A DNA stretch of 64,000 nucleotides from Cohnella sp. SGD-V74 (GCF_003001675.1 NZ_PVYW01000018.1:1-64000), one strand, 5' to 3'. Positions 16,556 to 25,885 are shown, counted from the first letter of the stretch. Translations and numbers: made by a program. Notes: a model not told the origin generated them from the letters alone.

Positions 16556-16631
16556 TGACTACGTCAATGGCCGCGCCCATGAAAATCTTATGCGGAATCA
16601 AAGCAAGGTAGGTTTTTTCAGACGACATGGA

Positions 16632-16885
16632 CTATACTCCTTTTTTAAACGATACAAACTCAATCGGAACCGGGGCTGCTGGCGGTGCGCAGCACATGGA
16701 CAGATCTCTGGCTTCTCCGGCCGATTCGAATTCGGAATCTTCTTTGGTGTAGAAAATCTCCCAAGCGTTGCCGTTCGGATCGTACACCCAAACTTTATCC
16801 TGTACCGCATAGCAGCATGTGGTATTCATCTCATCGATCAGCAGCAGTCCGCTTTGACGAAGCCTCTCCCCCATGGGTTTGATCT
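16632..16885 (-). pseudogene. ArsI/CadI-like glyoxalase-fold protein, N-terminus lost
   Basis: The C-terminal half of a vicinal-oxygen-chelate protein: MNTTCCYAVQDKVWVYDPNG, then WEIFYTKED, and a terminal SMCCAPP. The adjacent Cys pair in TTCCYA and the DPNGNAWEIF stretch are typical of ArsI (C-As lyase) and CadI. The first half-domain is missing; sequence further upstream in the frame does not match. With the neighbouring phosphatase and monooxygenase remnants it suggests a former arsenic-type operon. Confidence 0.7.
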
Positions 16886-17062
16886 TACATGTCAAATGAA
16901 TCGCAATATTAACGTTGAAAAGAAAAAAGCAGCTTCCGGTGAAGGAGCTACTGATTTGATTGACTGCCTTCATACTGCGCCAGTTTGAAGCGATTCCTCG
17001 ATTTTTTATTGAGTAACAAGTTCAATCAGTAGAACAATTCATCTATGCACAGACATTTTTAT

Positions 17063-17305
17063 TTACTTCAAATCAACGATAGTTTTTCTCATTCGACTAT
17101 ATTCTTCATCGCTCAATTCGCCCTTCACATAACGTTCTTTTAATATCATCAAAGGGCGATCCACAATTCGACTCTTCATCATCAATGATCGAATGACAAC
17201 ATAAACCGTTGCCCCAAGAATAACGATAAAGATCAGCGCCCCGATCCCCATCATCATACACATCATGAACATCATAGAACTATCCATCATCATGCCATCC
17301 ATCAT
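17063..17305 (-). CDS. Met-rich SHOCT-domain membrane protein
   Basis: Protein of 80 aa. The first 20 residues are strongly methionine-rich (MMDGMMMDSSMMFMMCMMMG), one membrane helix follows (about 21-40), and the C-terminus is a SHOCT motif (LKERYVKGELSDEEYSRMRK, about 55-76). SHOCT domains are short, of unknown function, often at the end of small membrane proteins. The Met-rich face with one Cys could bind Cu(I) in or at the membrane, which is inference. A paralogue is at 54.9 kb. It is divergent from cadC-cadA. Confidence 0.8.
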   Translation of the reverse strand: MMDGMMMDSSMMFMMCMMMGIGALIFIVILGATVYVVIRSLMMKSRIVDRPLMILKERYVKGELSDEEYSRMRKTIVDLK

Positions 17306-17431
17306 TGTAAATACCCCCTATACTATAAGATTTCAACCTCCTTAAACATTTATTCGTTCAAGTGGCTTCCTCCAATAATGTTGTTAGTACTACCTATCCG
17401 GAACTTGAATATTTTTCTCCTGTTGAGGAAT

Positions 17432-17451
17432 AATCAAATATGCATTTGAAT
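17432..17451. promoter_or_regulatory. CadC operator 1 (upstream)
   Basis: AATCAAATATGCATTTGAAT, a nearly perfect dyad with TCAAAT/ATTTGA half-sites like known CadC/SmtB-family operators, about 60 bp before cadC. Confidence 0.65.
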
Positions 17452-17476
17452 AACCGAAGGGTTTGTTGTATGATAG

Positions 17477-17498
17477 CAATCAAATGATCATTTGATTG
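17477..17498. promoter_or_regulatory. CadC operator 2, perfect 22-bp palindrome
   Basis: A perfect palindrome whose half-site is CAATCAAATGA, ending 13 bp before the cadC ATG and abutting the AGGGGTGAGG ribosome site. It is centred about 46 bp from operator 1, so two dimers could bind in tandem. Confidence 0.75.
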
Positions 17499-17511
17499 TA
17501 GGGGTGAGGAT

Positions 17512-17895
17512 ATGATTGAAAAAGCAAAGGACTCCTGTGAAATTTATTGTTATGACGAACATAAAGTCCGAAAAGTACAAGTTGCAATTGAAGGACAAAA
17601 TATTCAAGGTATGGTAAAGCTGTTCAAGGTACTGGCTGATGAAACAAGAATGAAAATCGCTTTCTCCCTTTGCGAAGAAGATGAACTATGTGTCTGTGAC
17701 GTGGCCAACATCATCGGTTCTTCGATGGCAACCGCTTCTCATCATCTCCGGACGTTAAAACAGCTTGGCTTAGCGAAATACCGCAAGGAAGGTAAATTAG
17801 TTTTTTATTCGCTGGAAGACGATCATGTTCGTCAACTGGTACAGCTTGCTTCTACTCATTCACGGGAGTTGGTCACTAATGGAAAAACAACTTGA
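17512..17895 (+). CDS. cadC: CadC metal-responsive ArsR/SmtB repressor
   Basis: Winged-helix repressor of 127 aa that should release DNA on binding Cd2+, Pb2+ or Zn2+. The N-terminal region carries CEIYCYDE, the Cys residues of the CadC alpha-N metal site, and the HTH region has ELCVCDVANIIGSSMATASH with the paired Cys (CVC) of the alpha-3 site; together these form the CadC-type thiolate site. The recognition segment ATASHHLRTLKQLGLA follows. Its stop overlaps the cadA start region by 17 nt, so the two are co-translated. Two palindromes upstream fit autoregulation. Confidence 0.93.
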   Translation: MIEKAKDSCEIYCYDEHKVRKVQVAIEGQNIQGMVKLFKVLADETRMKIAFSLCEEDELCVCDVANIIGSSMATASHHLRTLKQLGLAKYRKEGKLVFYSLEDDHVRQLVQLASTHSRELVTNGKTT

Positions 17896-20008
17896 ACAAA
17901 CCGAAGAAAAAAACGTCTACAGAGTACAAGGCTTTACTTGTACGAATTGCGCAGGTATTTTCGAGAAAAACGTAAAAAATTTGCCTGGCGTTCGAGAAGT
18001 GCAGGTCAATTTCGGGGCAGCGAAGATTACCGTCTACGGGAATACTACAGTTGAAGATTTGGAAAAAGCAGGAGCATTTGAAAGCCTGAAAGTTACCCCT
18101 GAAAAACAACGGACCATTGAAAAGAAAAAGCCGTTTTTGCATGAACATTGGAACGTAGTGCTTTCTGTGGTATTGCTCGTCGCAGGTTACGTTCTAGGCG
18201 AGGGAAGCATCTTGGCCGATGTTACTTTTGCAGCCTCTATCATCATCGGCGGTTACGAGCTATTCAAAAAAGGGCTTAAAAATCTTTTCCGGCTTCAGTT
18301 CGATATGAACACCCTTATGACGGTTGCCATTATCGGTGCTGCGGCGATCGGCGAATGGGGCGAAGGCGCAACTGTAGTTATTTTGTTTGCGATCAGCGAA
18401 GTTCTGGAACGTTACTCTATGGAAAAAGCACGGCAATCCATTCGCTCCCTTATGGATATTGCGCCGAAGGAAGCGCTGATCCGGCGTGGTTCTGAAGAAA
18501 TAATGGTAAATGTTGATGATATACAAGTTGGCGATGTCATGATTGTAAAGCCAGGGCAGAAGCTTGCGATGGACGGCGTTGTCCTGAAAGGGACATCAAC
18601 GATTAACCAGGCTGCAATTACGGGCGAATCGGTTCCTGTAACGAAAACGATTGACGATGAAGTATTTGCCGGTACATTGAACGAAGAAGGATTGCTTGAA
18701 GTTAAAGTAACGAAGCGAGTCGAAGATACGACGATTTCCAAGATCATTCACCTTGTGGAAGAAGCACAAGCGGAACGCGCACCGTCTCAAGCTTTTGTTG
18801 ATCGGTTTGCGAAATATTATACGCCTGCCATCATGATCTTGGCGCTAGGGATCGCTGTTGTCCCTCCTCTTTTTGCAGGAGCCGATTGGGGCGATTGGAT
18901 TTATAGAGGGCTGGCATTACTCGTTGTCGGCTGCCCGTGCGCATTGGTTATTTCAACACCGGTTTCCATTGTTACGGCTATCGGCAATGCGGCGAAAAAC
19001 GGTGTTCTCATCAAAGGGGGCATTCACCTTGAAGAAGCCGGCAGATTAGCGGCCATTGCGTTTGATAAAACAGGCACGCTAACAAAAGGGTTTCCAGAGG
19101 TTACAAATTTCATTTCTTTCGGCAAAAATGAAAACGAACTGCTATCCATCGCGGCGGTCATCGAAAAAGGTTCCCAGCATCCGCTTGCGTCAGCGATTAT
19201 CCGGAAAGCAGAGCAAGATGGTGCGAATTTGTCGCTCGATGTTACAGAATTCCAATCCATTACAGGAAAAGGCGTAAAAGCGAAAGTAAAAGGTGAGTTG
19301 TACTACATTGGGAATCCGAAACTTTTTAACGAACTGCATGGCAGCGTCAATCAAGATACTGCGAGTAAAATCGAGGAATTACAAAAGCAAGGGAAAACCG
19401 TAATGGTCTTAGGCACAGACCAACAAATCCTTGCACTTATTGCCGTCGCGGATGATGTCCGGGATTCAAGCAAAAACGTTATTAAAGAACTTCACGGGAT
19501 CGGTATTAAGAAAACCATCATGCTTACAGGCGACAACCAAGCTACGGCGAACGCAATTGGAAAACAACTAAATGTCGCAGAAGTAAAAGCCGAATTGTTG
19601 CCACAAGATAAATTAGATTACATTAAGCAGCTTCGGCAAGATTACGGTAAGGTAGCTATGATCGGCGATGGTGTGAACGATGCCCCTGCCCTCGCGGCCT
19701 CAACCGTTGGTATCGCAATGGGCGGTGCCGGAACGGATACAGCTCTCGAAACCGCAGACATTGCTTTGATGGCGGACGATTTAAGGAAACTGCCCTATAC
19801 CATTCGTTTAAGCCGAAAAACCCTTGCGATTATTAAGCAAAACATTACGTTCTCACTCGGGATTAAACTGGTCGCTTTGGCTTTGATTGTCCCTGGATGG
19901 CTCACGTTATGGATGGCAATTTTCGCAGACATGGGAGCGACCCTGATTGTTACGTTGAACAGCCTTCGTTTGCTTAAAATCAAAGGCAAAAAAATCGGCT
20001 ATGAATAA
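17879..20008 (+). CDS. cadA: Cd2+/Zn2+/Pb2+ P1B-type ATPase (CadA)
   Basis: Metal-exporting P-type ATPase of about 709 aa. One heavy-metal-associated domain with GFTCTNCAG (about 18-80) precedes eight membrane helices. P1B-2 hallmarks are the CPC motif in VVGCPCALVIS, the phosphorylation site AFDKTGTLTKG, SQHPLAS (HP locus), the TGES actuator loop and GDGVNDAPALA. Start ATG 17879 (MEKQLEQTEE) replaces an upstream GTG frame, because it gives the normal cadC-cadA overlap. Transcription from the CadC-controlled promoter is expected. Confidence 0.95.
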   Translation: MEKQLEQTEEKNVYRVQGFTCTNCAGIFEKNVKNLPGVREVQVNFGAAKITVYGNTTVEDLEKAGAFESLKVTPEKQRTIEKKKPFLHEHWNVVLSVVLLVAGYVLGEGSILADVTFAASIIIGGYELFKKGLKNLFRLQFDMNTLMTVAIIGAAAIGEWGEGATVVILFAISEVLERYSMEKARQSIRSLMDIAPKEALIRRGSEEIMVNVDDIQVGDVMIVKPGQKLAMDGVVLKGTSTINQAAITGESVPVTKTIDDEVFAGTLNEEGLLEVKVTKRVEDTTISKIIHLVEEAQAERAPSQAFVDRFAKYYTPAIMILALGIAVVPPLFAGADWGDWIYRGLALLVVGCPCALVISTPVSIVTAIGNAAKNGVLIKGGIHLEEAGRLAAIAFDKTGTLTKGFPEVTNFISFGKNENELLSIAAVIEKGSQHPLASAIIRKAEQDGANLSLDVTEFQSITGKGVKAKVKGELYYIGNPKLFNELHGSVNQDTASKIEELQKQGKTVMVLGTDQQILALIAVADDVRDSSKNVIKELHGIGIKKTIMLTGDNQATANAIGKQLNVAEVKAELLPQDKLDYIKQLRQDYGKVAMIGDGVNDAPALAASTVGIAMGGAGTDTALETADIALMADDLRKLPYTIRLSRKTLAIIKQNITFSLGIKLVALALIVPGWLTLWMAIFADMGATLIVTLNSLRLLKIKGKKIGYE

Positions 20009-20620
20009 CTCTTGGAATAAAGGTTTATCGATTCTGGGCACCCTTCTATGATGCTCTCTTTAATTCCGGGCCTTTTCTCCAGGCCCGGAAAAAGATTTTT
20101 TCGAACCTCGACATTAAGGCTTACAGCCAAATCCTTTTTGTGGGCGTCGGGACTTGCGCAGACTTACGGTTTATGATAGGGGAAGATGTTTCTGTTACTG
20201 CAATCGACTTATCACCCGAAATGCTTGACAAAGCCAAGAAAAAAAATGATTCACCGAACTTTACGTTCATGGAAATGGATGCGCAAACTTTGACCTATTC
20301 ACCGGAATCGTTCGATATGGTCATTGGGTATCAGATTCTATCCGTCGTTCACGATCCGGACCAATGTTTTCAAGAAATGATTCGGGTAACTCGAACTGGG
20401 GGACGTATAATAATCTTTGATAAATTTGCCCCTTCCTCTCAGGAATGTCCGCAATTAAGAAAATCCTTCGTCCCGTCTTATCAATGATGGGAACGGACAT
20501 TGGCCGTCATTTTGAACAAATCATAAAACCCTATGAGAGCCATATTCGAGTGGAGGAAGATGTACCAGCCTAATTTAATGGTATGTATCGAAAAATCTTA
20601 CTTCGTAAAATGGCATGGTT
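20002..20620 (+). pseudogene. Class I SAM-dependent methyltransferase, frameshifted
   Basis: The ATG overlaps the cadA stop and begins MNNSWNKG. After a frameshift it continues RFWAPFYDALFNSGPFL, then the SAM loop LFVGVGTCADLRF and motif FDMVIGYQILSVVHDP (20140-20487 is the longest open part). After DKFAPSSQE the match resumes in another frame (GTDIGRHFEQIIKPYESHI) and a stop follows. Methyltransferases of this phosphatidylethanolamine-methylase-like type often follow cadA, but this copy has at least two frameshifts. Confidence 0.75.
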
Positions 20621-20751
20621 AAACTCATAGCCAAATGGCCGGGCCAACCTTATTGGCCTTCATTTGGTAAAGGTAAGGTATCTGGGTATCAAGTAAAAAG
20701 AGGAAAAGGTTTCTGGAACCTCCCTGAATCAGGTTTAGGAGTGCATTTTAT

Positions 20752-20847
20752 ATGGATTGCTGCGCACAATCCAGCATTGTGGAACCTGCCAAAATCAATT
20801 GTCCTTCATGCGCGAGAAAGGTAAAAGCGTACTTCTCATTACTCTAA
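20752..20847 (+). pseudogene. Cys-rich metallochaperone N-terminal fragment
   Basis: Frame of 31 codons beginning MDCCAQSSIVEPAKINCPSC. The CC pair plus NCPSC pattern resembles the N-terminus of two-domain Fe-S/copper chaperones of the Archaeoglobus CopZ type, but it stops after about 30 residues and no downstream domain is recognisable. Nothing else coding is seen from 20620 to 20940. Confidence 0.35.
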
Positions 20848-20940
20848 AGTCTTTGCTAAAAGCTTCATTTATCTGCTGCTTGGGTAATGTTACCGCGTAT
20901 TTACGAAATTTGAAATAATGAAAGTGAAGAAATATATGTA

Positions 20941-20981
20941 AAATCAGCCTATCCCCCGGAAGTTGGCGGATAGGCTGATTT
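20941..20981. terminator. Bidirectional terminator
   Basis: Perfect 14-bp inverted repeat AAATCAGCCTATCC / GGATAGGCTGATTT with a 13-nt loop, between the plus-strand cad operon and the minus-strand Cys-rich protein. Confidence 0.85.
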
Positions 20982-20994
20982 CGTATCGATGTAA

Positions 20995-21324
20995 TTAGCT
21001 CGCCATAGCCCTGCAAGCCTTCGCGCAAGAAAAACAAGCTTCGGCACAACGCTGACAGTGCTCATGTTCATGCTTTTTGCACTCATTCCCGCATGCTTCG
21101 CAAACATCGGCGCAAATCCGGCAAAGTTCCTTTGCGTAGGAACTGTTATGGGACATCGCTTGCGCAGCAAATGCACAAATGTCGGCGCACTCTCGATCCA
21201 GTCGGATACATTGTTTCATCATCGTAAGGTTCTCTTCATTCAAACAAGCGTCATAACAGTGATTGCATTCCAGCATACACTTTAGACATTCATCGATACA
21301 ATGTTGAAATTGTTCATGTGACAC
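20995..21324 (-). CDS. Four-helix-bundle Cys-rich copper-storage protein (Csp/DUF326)
   Basis: Protein of 109 aa with about 17 cysteines in heptad-like spacing: CIDECLKCMLECNHCYDACL, RECADICAF, CRICADVCEACGNEC and CQRCAEACFSCAKAC. This is the pattern of the DUF326/Csp family, whose four-helix bundles fill their core with Cu(I)-thiolate sites. There is no signal peptide, so this is a cytosolic (Csp3-like) type. GTG start with AGGAGG 7 nt upstream. Monocistronic with its own terminator. It should buffer Cu(I) beside the CopA/CopZ export route. Confidence 0.93.
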   Translation of the reverse strand: MSHEQFQHCIDECLKCMLECNHCYDACLNEENLTMMKQCIRLDRECADICAFAAQAMSHNSSYAKELCRICADVCEACGNECKKHEHEHCQRCAEACFSCAKACRAMAS

Positions 21325-21554
21325 AGTTATACCTCCTATTCCAAATGATGTACCTTAAATGGTTTACCCCAACGAGGTTGATCCGATTCATGGAAACAGG
21401 AAGCACCGACGAAACGAACTCGGAAATAGGACAGCGCTTGCGTTTGATTGACAAATCTAACGCTCTCTTACATCCGATATTACACAGTATGTTGCACTTA
21501 CTAACGGAGACTCAAAAAAGATGTATAATCGGTTCCTATATTTTTTCTGCAGCT

Positions 21555-21621
21555 TCATACTCCTGAACACGCCGATAAAAAGTCAGTTTAGTCAGACCAG
21601 ATATTTGCATTATTCATTAAT
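21555..21621 (-). mobile_element. Resolvase/invertase C-terminal HTH remnant
   Basis: On the minus strand a short frame reads MQISGLTKLTFYRRVQEYEA, similar to the C-terminal helix-turn-helix of serine recombinases (GLSKATFYR). No catalytic domain is present. The interval 21325-21555 has a plus-strand open frame I cannot identify (MYLKWFTPTRLIRFM...) and probably also holds debris. Confidence 0.4.
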
Positions 21622-21668
21622 AATAGCCCTTGGTTATATTCAATTCGGGATAACCAAGGGTTATTTTT
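21622..21668. terminator. Bidirectional terminator downstream of CDF gene
   Basis: Stem AATAGCCCTTGGTTAT paired with ATAACCAAGGGTTATT, T-rich on the right. It ends the minus-strand CDF transporter transcript. Confidence 0.8.
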
Positions 21669-21687
21669 GTGTTCGGGTTCACGCAAC

Positions 21688-22602
21688 TTAAATATCCGGT
21701 TCACTTTCCTTTAAATCCTCGGTTTCCATTTGCAGAGTGACATGTTCTATCCCAAACTTTTCATAAACGACTTTACGTATCTTAAGAAGGGTTTGTTGCA
21801 TATTTTTTTCCGTTTCAACGACTATATGGCAAGTCAGCAGCTCCATGCCGGACGTTAGGGTCCATATATGCAGATCATGGATACTGATTACTCCTTCGAC
21901 TTCGAGCATCATTTTACTTATTTCACTAACATCTATGTGCTTGGGCGTTGAACCAATTAAAATATTTATGGATTCTCTGGTTACTCGCCAACCGCTGAAC
22001 AGAACAAGTACTGCAATAAAAATGCTGATTAGGGGATCGGCTAAGTACCATCCAAAAAACAGGATAAGTAATCCCGCCACGATTGCGCCCGCAGATCCCA
22101 GCAAATCGCCTAGGACATGAAGAAATGCGCTTCTCATGTTTAAGTTGCTTTTAGATCCTTCACCTCTGGAAAGCACCCATGCAGCAACGATATTTACCAC
22201 TAGACCCAAAAAAGCGATGACTAACATGATATTGCTTTGCACTTCAGGCGGGTTAATAATACGCTTGTATCCCTCGTAAAAAATATACGCAGCGATGACA
22301 GCCAATGTTAATCCGTTTATAAAAGCAGCAATGATTTCTACTCGATAAAAACCGTAAGTTCGTTGGGGCGTGACTGGCTTGGCGGCGAGAGAAAACGCAA
22401 TTAAACTGAGCCCTTGCGAGAAAGCATCGCTAAACATATGACCGGCATCCGACAAAAGAGCAAGGCTATTCGCCCAAATGCCGCCGATGATTTCCGCAAT
22501 CATGAATCCTGTCGTGATGAAGAGTGCAATGGTTAAGTTTTTTCGATTGGTAGAGCGGGTATGAGCATGTGTCGATTTGTTGTGATCATGTCCCAAGCTC
22601 AA
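21688..22602 (-). CDS. czcD: CDF-family Zn2+/Cd2+/Co2+ exporter (CzcD)
   Basis: Cation diffusion facilitator of 304 aa with six membrane helices and a cytosolic C-terminal ferredoxin-like domain. The His-rich N-terminus (GHDHNKSTHAH) and transport-site motifs LLSDAGHMFSDAFSQ (HxxxD in helix 2) and HVLGDLLGSAG (HxxxD in helix 5) mark the Zn/Cd branch. The C-terminal domain has HDLHIWTLTSGM. A nine-of-ten operator match lies 27 bp upstream, suggesting the gene belongs to the BlaI regulon rather than to the CadC one. Confidence 0.95.
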   Translation of the reverse strand: MSLGHDHNKSTHAHTRSTNRKNLTIALFITTGFMIAEIIGGIWANSLALLSDAGHMFSDAFSQGLSLIAFSLAAKPVTPQRTYGFYRVEIIAAFINGLTLAVIAAYIFYEGYKRIINPPEVQSNIMLVIAFLGLVVNIVAAWVLSRGEGSKSNLNMRSAFLHVLGDLLGSAGAIVAGLLILFFGWYLADPLISIFIAVLVLFSGWRVTRESINILIGSTPKHIDVSEISKMMLEVEGVISIHDLHIWTLTSGMELLTCHIVVETEKNMQQTLLKIRKVVYEKFGIEHVTLQMETEDLKESEPDI

Positions 22603-22628
22603 AAGTCATCATCCTTAACAATTGATTC

Positions 22629-22643
22629 ACTACCTATGATACT
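22629..22643. promoter_or_regulatory. Candidate BlaI-type operator, czcD promoter
   Basis: ACTAC-CTATG-ATACT, nine of ten pattern positions (one mismatch in the right half), 27 bp before the CDF gene start. Confidence 0.5.
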
Positions 22644-22682
22644 TTTCTTCCCAGTAACCGATAATCTATACTTTACATCAAC

Positions 22683-22801
22683 AACTTTAGACCCGATTTC
22701 GATTTACTGAGCCCTTCTGTCTTAGACGTTTTATATGAGTATCGGCAGTTCGTAAATCCCCAAAGAACTCATAATTCCAAATTTACTTAAGAAGCACTTC
22801 C
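22683..22801 (-). pseudogene. Response-regulator DNA-binding domain remnant
   Basis: With one stop codon the minus strand reads LLK*IWNYEFFGDLRTADTH, then IKRLRQKGSVNRN. This parallels the WNFDYFGDWRTVDTHIKRLR region of the intact regulator at 4756-5484. Only about 40 codons of the C-terminal domain survive. It lies just upstream of czcD and its operator. Confidence 0.8.
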
Positions 22802-22842
22802 TTCGCGTTCTCATGACAACGTTTGGGCTATCATTTTTGTTC

Positions 22843-22867
22843 AAAAAAATGAGGTGCTATGCACCCC
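22843..22867 (-). terminator. Terminator of the CopC-CopD fusion gene
   Basis: On the minus strand GGTGC-ATA-GCACC is followed by TCATTTTTTT, about 55 nt after the stop of the gene at 22921. Confidence 0.7.
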
Positions 22868-22920
22868 GAAGTTGAGTAGTGGAATTATTTTCTACATAGA
22901 ATGATAAAACGTTCTTCGTT

Positions 22921-24810
22921 TCAGCCTTCTTTTTCAAACTCTATTTCATTTGGCATGATTCCTGGAACTTTAATTGTGAATGGAGCAAAGGTTATTTCAC
23001 TTCCATTCTTCATTATGGCTTGAACTTCTATTTTATACTCGCCAGCGGTATGGAACAGGTTCCCGGTTAACTTGTAGACTCCCTTCTCGATTTTAAATGC
23101 AGTATTCGCCTCTGCCCCGCCAAGAGAAGTAACAATACGAGCTCTAACCTTTTGAATTTGGCTATCCTCGTTTATTCGAATCGTGATGACATTACCGCCG
23201 GCTATAATTGGTTTCACTTCTAAATTTGCTGTCAAACCACTACTTGTTTGTGTTTTCGGGGAAATACCGCGAACAGCTTCTCTCGGAGCAAAATCAACGA
23301 GTATCCCTGCTGCCAATAGAATGATCATTCCAATCAATAATTCAATTCTTAAATTTCTTTGGAAGAATAATACTACTTTCTCTAGCCTTCTCTTTAATAT
23401 CGCTCTTTGCCAGCTCGCTAGGAACAAAATAAAGATAGATAAAATGATTTTAACGAGTAACATCTGTCCCCAAAAGCTCGTTATTAAGCTAGATAAATTA
23501 AAAGAAGGAACATAAATTAGAGTCATAACCACTCCAGAAAGCGCAAGGATAAAGAAGCTGATTAAAGCCCATTTAGAAAATGATTTTCCTGCTTTTTCGA
23601 GCCAAGATATTGGTTCTTCTTTCGGCATCATAAGAATTAATCCAATTAACCCGCCAATCCAAATCGTTGCACCAAGCAGGTGGATACTATCCAAGACTGT
23701 TGACCAAACTCCCCCATAACTTGGATCAACTGAATGCCCATTGAATGCAAGGCAAAGAACCGCAAATAACAATCCATACAATCGTAAAGGTCTTACGATC
23801 AGACTTAAAATCACAAAGCCAACTTGAAGTAACGTTACCTCTACAAAATTGAAACGAAGAAAATCACGAAGTACGACATCAGCATATTCTAGTCGGGCAA
23901 GCAGTAATTCTAAAATAATGCCGATTATACTAATGACATATAGAATACCCGACACAAGGCTCCAACGTTTATGATCTCCTCTGTTTTTGGCAATCACTCT
24001 GAAGAACCAATTTCCTCCTAGTAGCGATAGGAGTCCTGCATATACAATCCAATGAGTGAATTGCAAATTGCCAATTTGATTCCACAACGTATCTCGAGAG
24101 TAAGTATTTTTTGAGGTTACTTCTGTCATTTTTTCAACAGCAAAATAAATTGTATCCACTTTAACGTTATTACCTATTCGTGGGTAAGCCAAAATTGTAT
24201 AAGTACCCGGAGGCAATTCATCATTTAGTTCGAGAACATAGTGTCCGGGGGTTGTCTGATCCAAGGTAGGCAAGGCGGTTTCGACCATACGGTCATTATC
24301 ATTTAGTAATGCCAAATCAAGTTCAACCGTTTCGTTATACCATAATTCAATACTATCAGGAGATTTCATAACGATACTTCCGTCTTCTGGGTAAGTTCGT
24401 TCTAATAATAATCCCTTAAATCTCTCTTCCGGCGTGGTAAGCGCAAGCTTAATTTCAAACTGATATTTTTCTCTAAGCGCATGACCATCCAAGGAAACTA
24501 CATCGATATCTACTGAATACTTTCCTGACGGTAAATTTTCTTGTAGTGCAATAAATAAGTGTCGATTGTCATTAGGATCAATTTGCGGCTTTCCATATTG
24601 AACTTCATCTTGTTTTTCATTGCGAACAATAACTGAGCTACGATGAATCTGTACAGGGTCCTTAAAATACAAGTCTATTTTATTCGGAACAAACTCCATA
24701 ATCTCATTTACATTCGGGCTTCTGCTTTCGATTGGCGAATGTGCATTAACCGAAAGTATTGGAATGATTGGCATTAGAATAATAATCAAAAGAAGTATAC
24801 GCTTTAGCAC
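22921..24810 (-). CDS. ycnJ: CopC-CopD fusion copper-uptake/resistance protein (YcnJ-like)
   Basis: Membrane protein of about 629 aa. A signal peptide is followed by a mature start HSPIESRSPN; the N-terminal His is the usual CopC Cu(II) ligand. Two CopC-like beta domains occur (about 24-125 and 130-230; the second has SPDSIELWYNETVEL). Eight or so membrane helices of the CopD type follow (about 250-510), and the last part (about 525-620) is a YtkA-like domain (AGEYKIEVQAIMKNG). This order resembles B. subtilis YcnJ, with a duplicated CopC unit. GTG at 24810 fits GGAGGG 7 nt upstream. The operator is 39 bp upstream. Confidence 0.9.
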   Translation of the reverse strand: MLKRILLLIIILMPIIPILSVNAHSPIESRSPNVNEIMEFVPNKIDLYFKDPVQIHRSSVIVRNEKQDEVQYGKPQIDPNDNRHLFIALQENLPSGKYSVDIDVVSLDGHALREKYQFEIKLALTTPEERFKGLLLERTYPEDGSIVMKSPDSIELWYNETVELDLALLNDNDRMVETALPTLDQTTPGHYVLELNDELPPGTYTILAYPRIGNNVKVDTIYFAVEKMTEVTSKNTYSRDTLWNQIGNLQFTHWIVYAGLLSLLGGNWFFRVIAKNRGDHKRWSLVSGILYVISIIGIILELLLARLEYADVVLRDFLRFNFVEVTLLQVGFVILSLIVRPLRLYGLLFAVLCLAFNGHSVDPSYGGVWSTVLDSIHLLGATIWIGGLIGLILMMPKEEPISWLEKAGKSFSKWALISFFILALSGVVMTLIYVPSFNLSSLITSFWGQMLLVKIILSIFILFLASWQRAILKRRLEKVVLFFQRNLRIELLIGMIILLAAGILVDFAPREAVRGISPKTQTSSGLTANLEVKPIIAGGNVITIRINEDSQIQKVRARIVTSLGGAEANTAFKIEKGVYKLTGNLFHTAGEYKIEVQAIMKNGSEITFAPFTIKVPGIMPNEIEFEKEG

Positions 24811-24848
24811 AATAAATCCCTCCACTACTCTACCTATACATTAATAAA

Positions 24849-24863
24849 ACTATGTGACATAGT
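24849..24863. promoter_or_regulatory. BlaI-type operator, CopC-CopD promoter
   Basis: AAACTAT-GTGAC-ATAGTAT, exact to the pattern, between the dead M23 gene and the CopC-CopD gene. Confidence 0.77.
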
Positions 24864-24905
24864 ATATAATGCGGCGATGAATCCTTCACCTTTTGAAAAC
24901 AGCAT

Positions 24906-25825
24906 TTAATTTAAATATGGTGCAGGATCAACGGGCTCTGAATTTTTGCGAACCTCAAAATGAAGTTGAATTGCCCCGCCGAACCGATAAGCGCGATCTT
25001 CTCCACTCTATCGACTACATCTCCTTTATTGACAAGAAGACACCATGTTTAACATGTGGATATAGCGTCCATAATCCGCCACCGTGATCGATAATAACAG
25101 TATTTCCATAACCTTTCCACGCGAAACAATAATTACGCCTGATTCGGCTGCATAAATCGGGGTTCCAGATGGAGCTGCCATATCTAAGCCAGCATGAAGT
25201 TTCCGTTCCGGGTGAATTCGATATCCGAATGGAGAAGTCAGACGATAACTTGATCTCAATGGGAGATCTAACTTTCTGCCTTTGTAATACTCCTTAATAT
25301 TGTTTTTTTCTGCCTGGAGTTTTGTCATTTTCTAGGCTAATTCCATAAATTCCTTTTCGGATTCTTCACTAATGTTTGTCCATCGAAGGTGGCCAATATA
25401 ACTTCTTTCGCACTTTCCTTTTTTTCTAACTCCGCTTTCGGTTTGTATACATGAGTCTAACTTGAGAATCCAAAACTTCATTAATTTTTTTGCAGTTCGA
25501 TCGCATTGTCAAGCTCGAGACTAATTGCTATAAGCTTTTCTTCTATGCTTTGAATTTGCGTTGCCGTCTGAATGAATTTCTTGCCTTACTGTTTCGATCT
25601 GAGAAGTTAAAATCTGAATTTCTTGTTTTGTTGCTTGCTTTCTTACGGTCAACTCTAGAGCAATTCCTTTCGCTTCCCCTTCTTGTCTTTTGCTTTTCTG
25701 TTCATTTCGACTTGTAACTCTCTGATTTCACTGTTAATTTTGTCACTTGCGATGATTTGCTTAGCCCTTGGTAAGACTTGGTCAATAGTACTGCTGCAAA
25801 CAATACTGTTAGTTTTCTTAATCAT
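24906..25825 (-). pseudogene. Coiled-coil M23 peptidase, degraded
   Basis: Starts MIKKTNSIVCSSTIDQVLPR after GGTGGAG, runs through a broken coiled-coil region, and ends with M23 pieces in several frames: SPFGYRIHPERKLHAGLDMA, then a shifted YGNTVIIDHGGG-like stretch, and a final frame ending APYLN. The layout matches the intact coiled-coil M23 gene at 40.5-41.8 kb. At least four frameshifts or stops. It retains a degenerate operator upstream. Confidence 0.82.
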
Positions 25826-25885
25826 GGTTCTCCACCTACCGATGATCATATCTAGATACATAAATCCGACAACTTCCATCATTAA

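Noticed and set aside
17389..17393. ACTAC near the SHOCT and cadC promoters
   Set aside because: No right half at the correct spacing; only a chance half-site.
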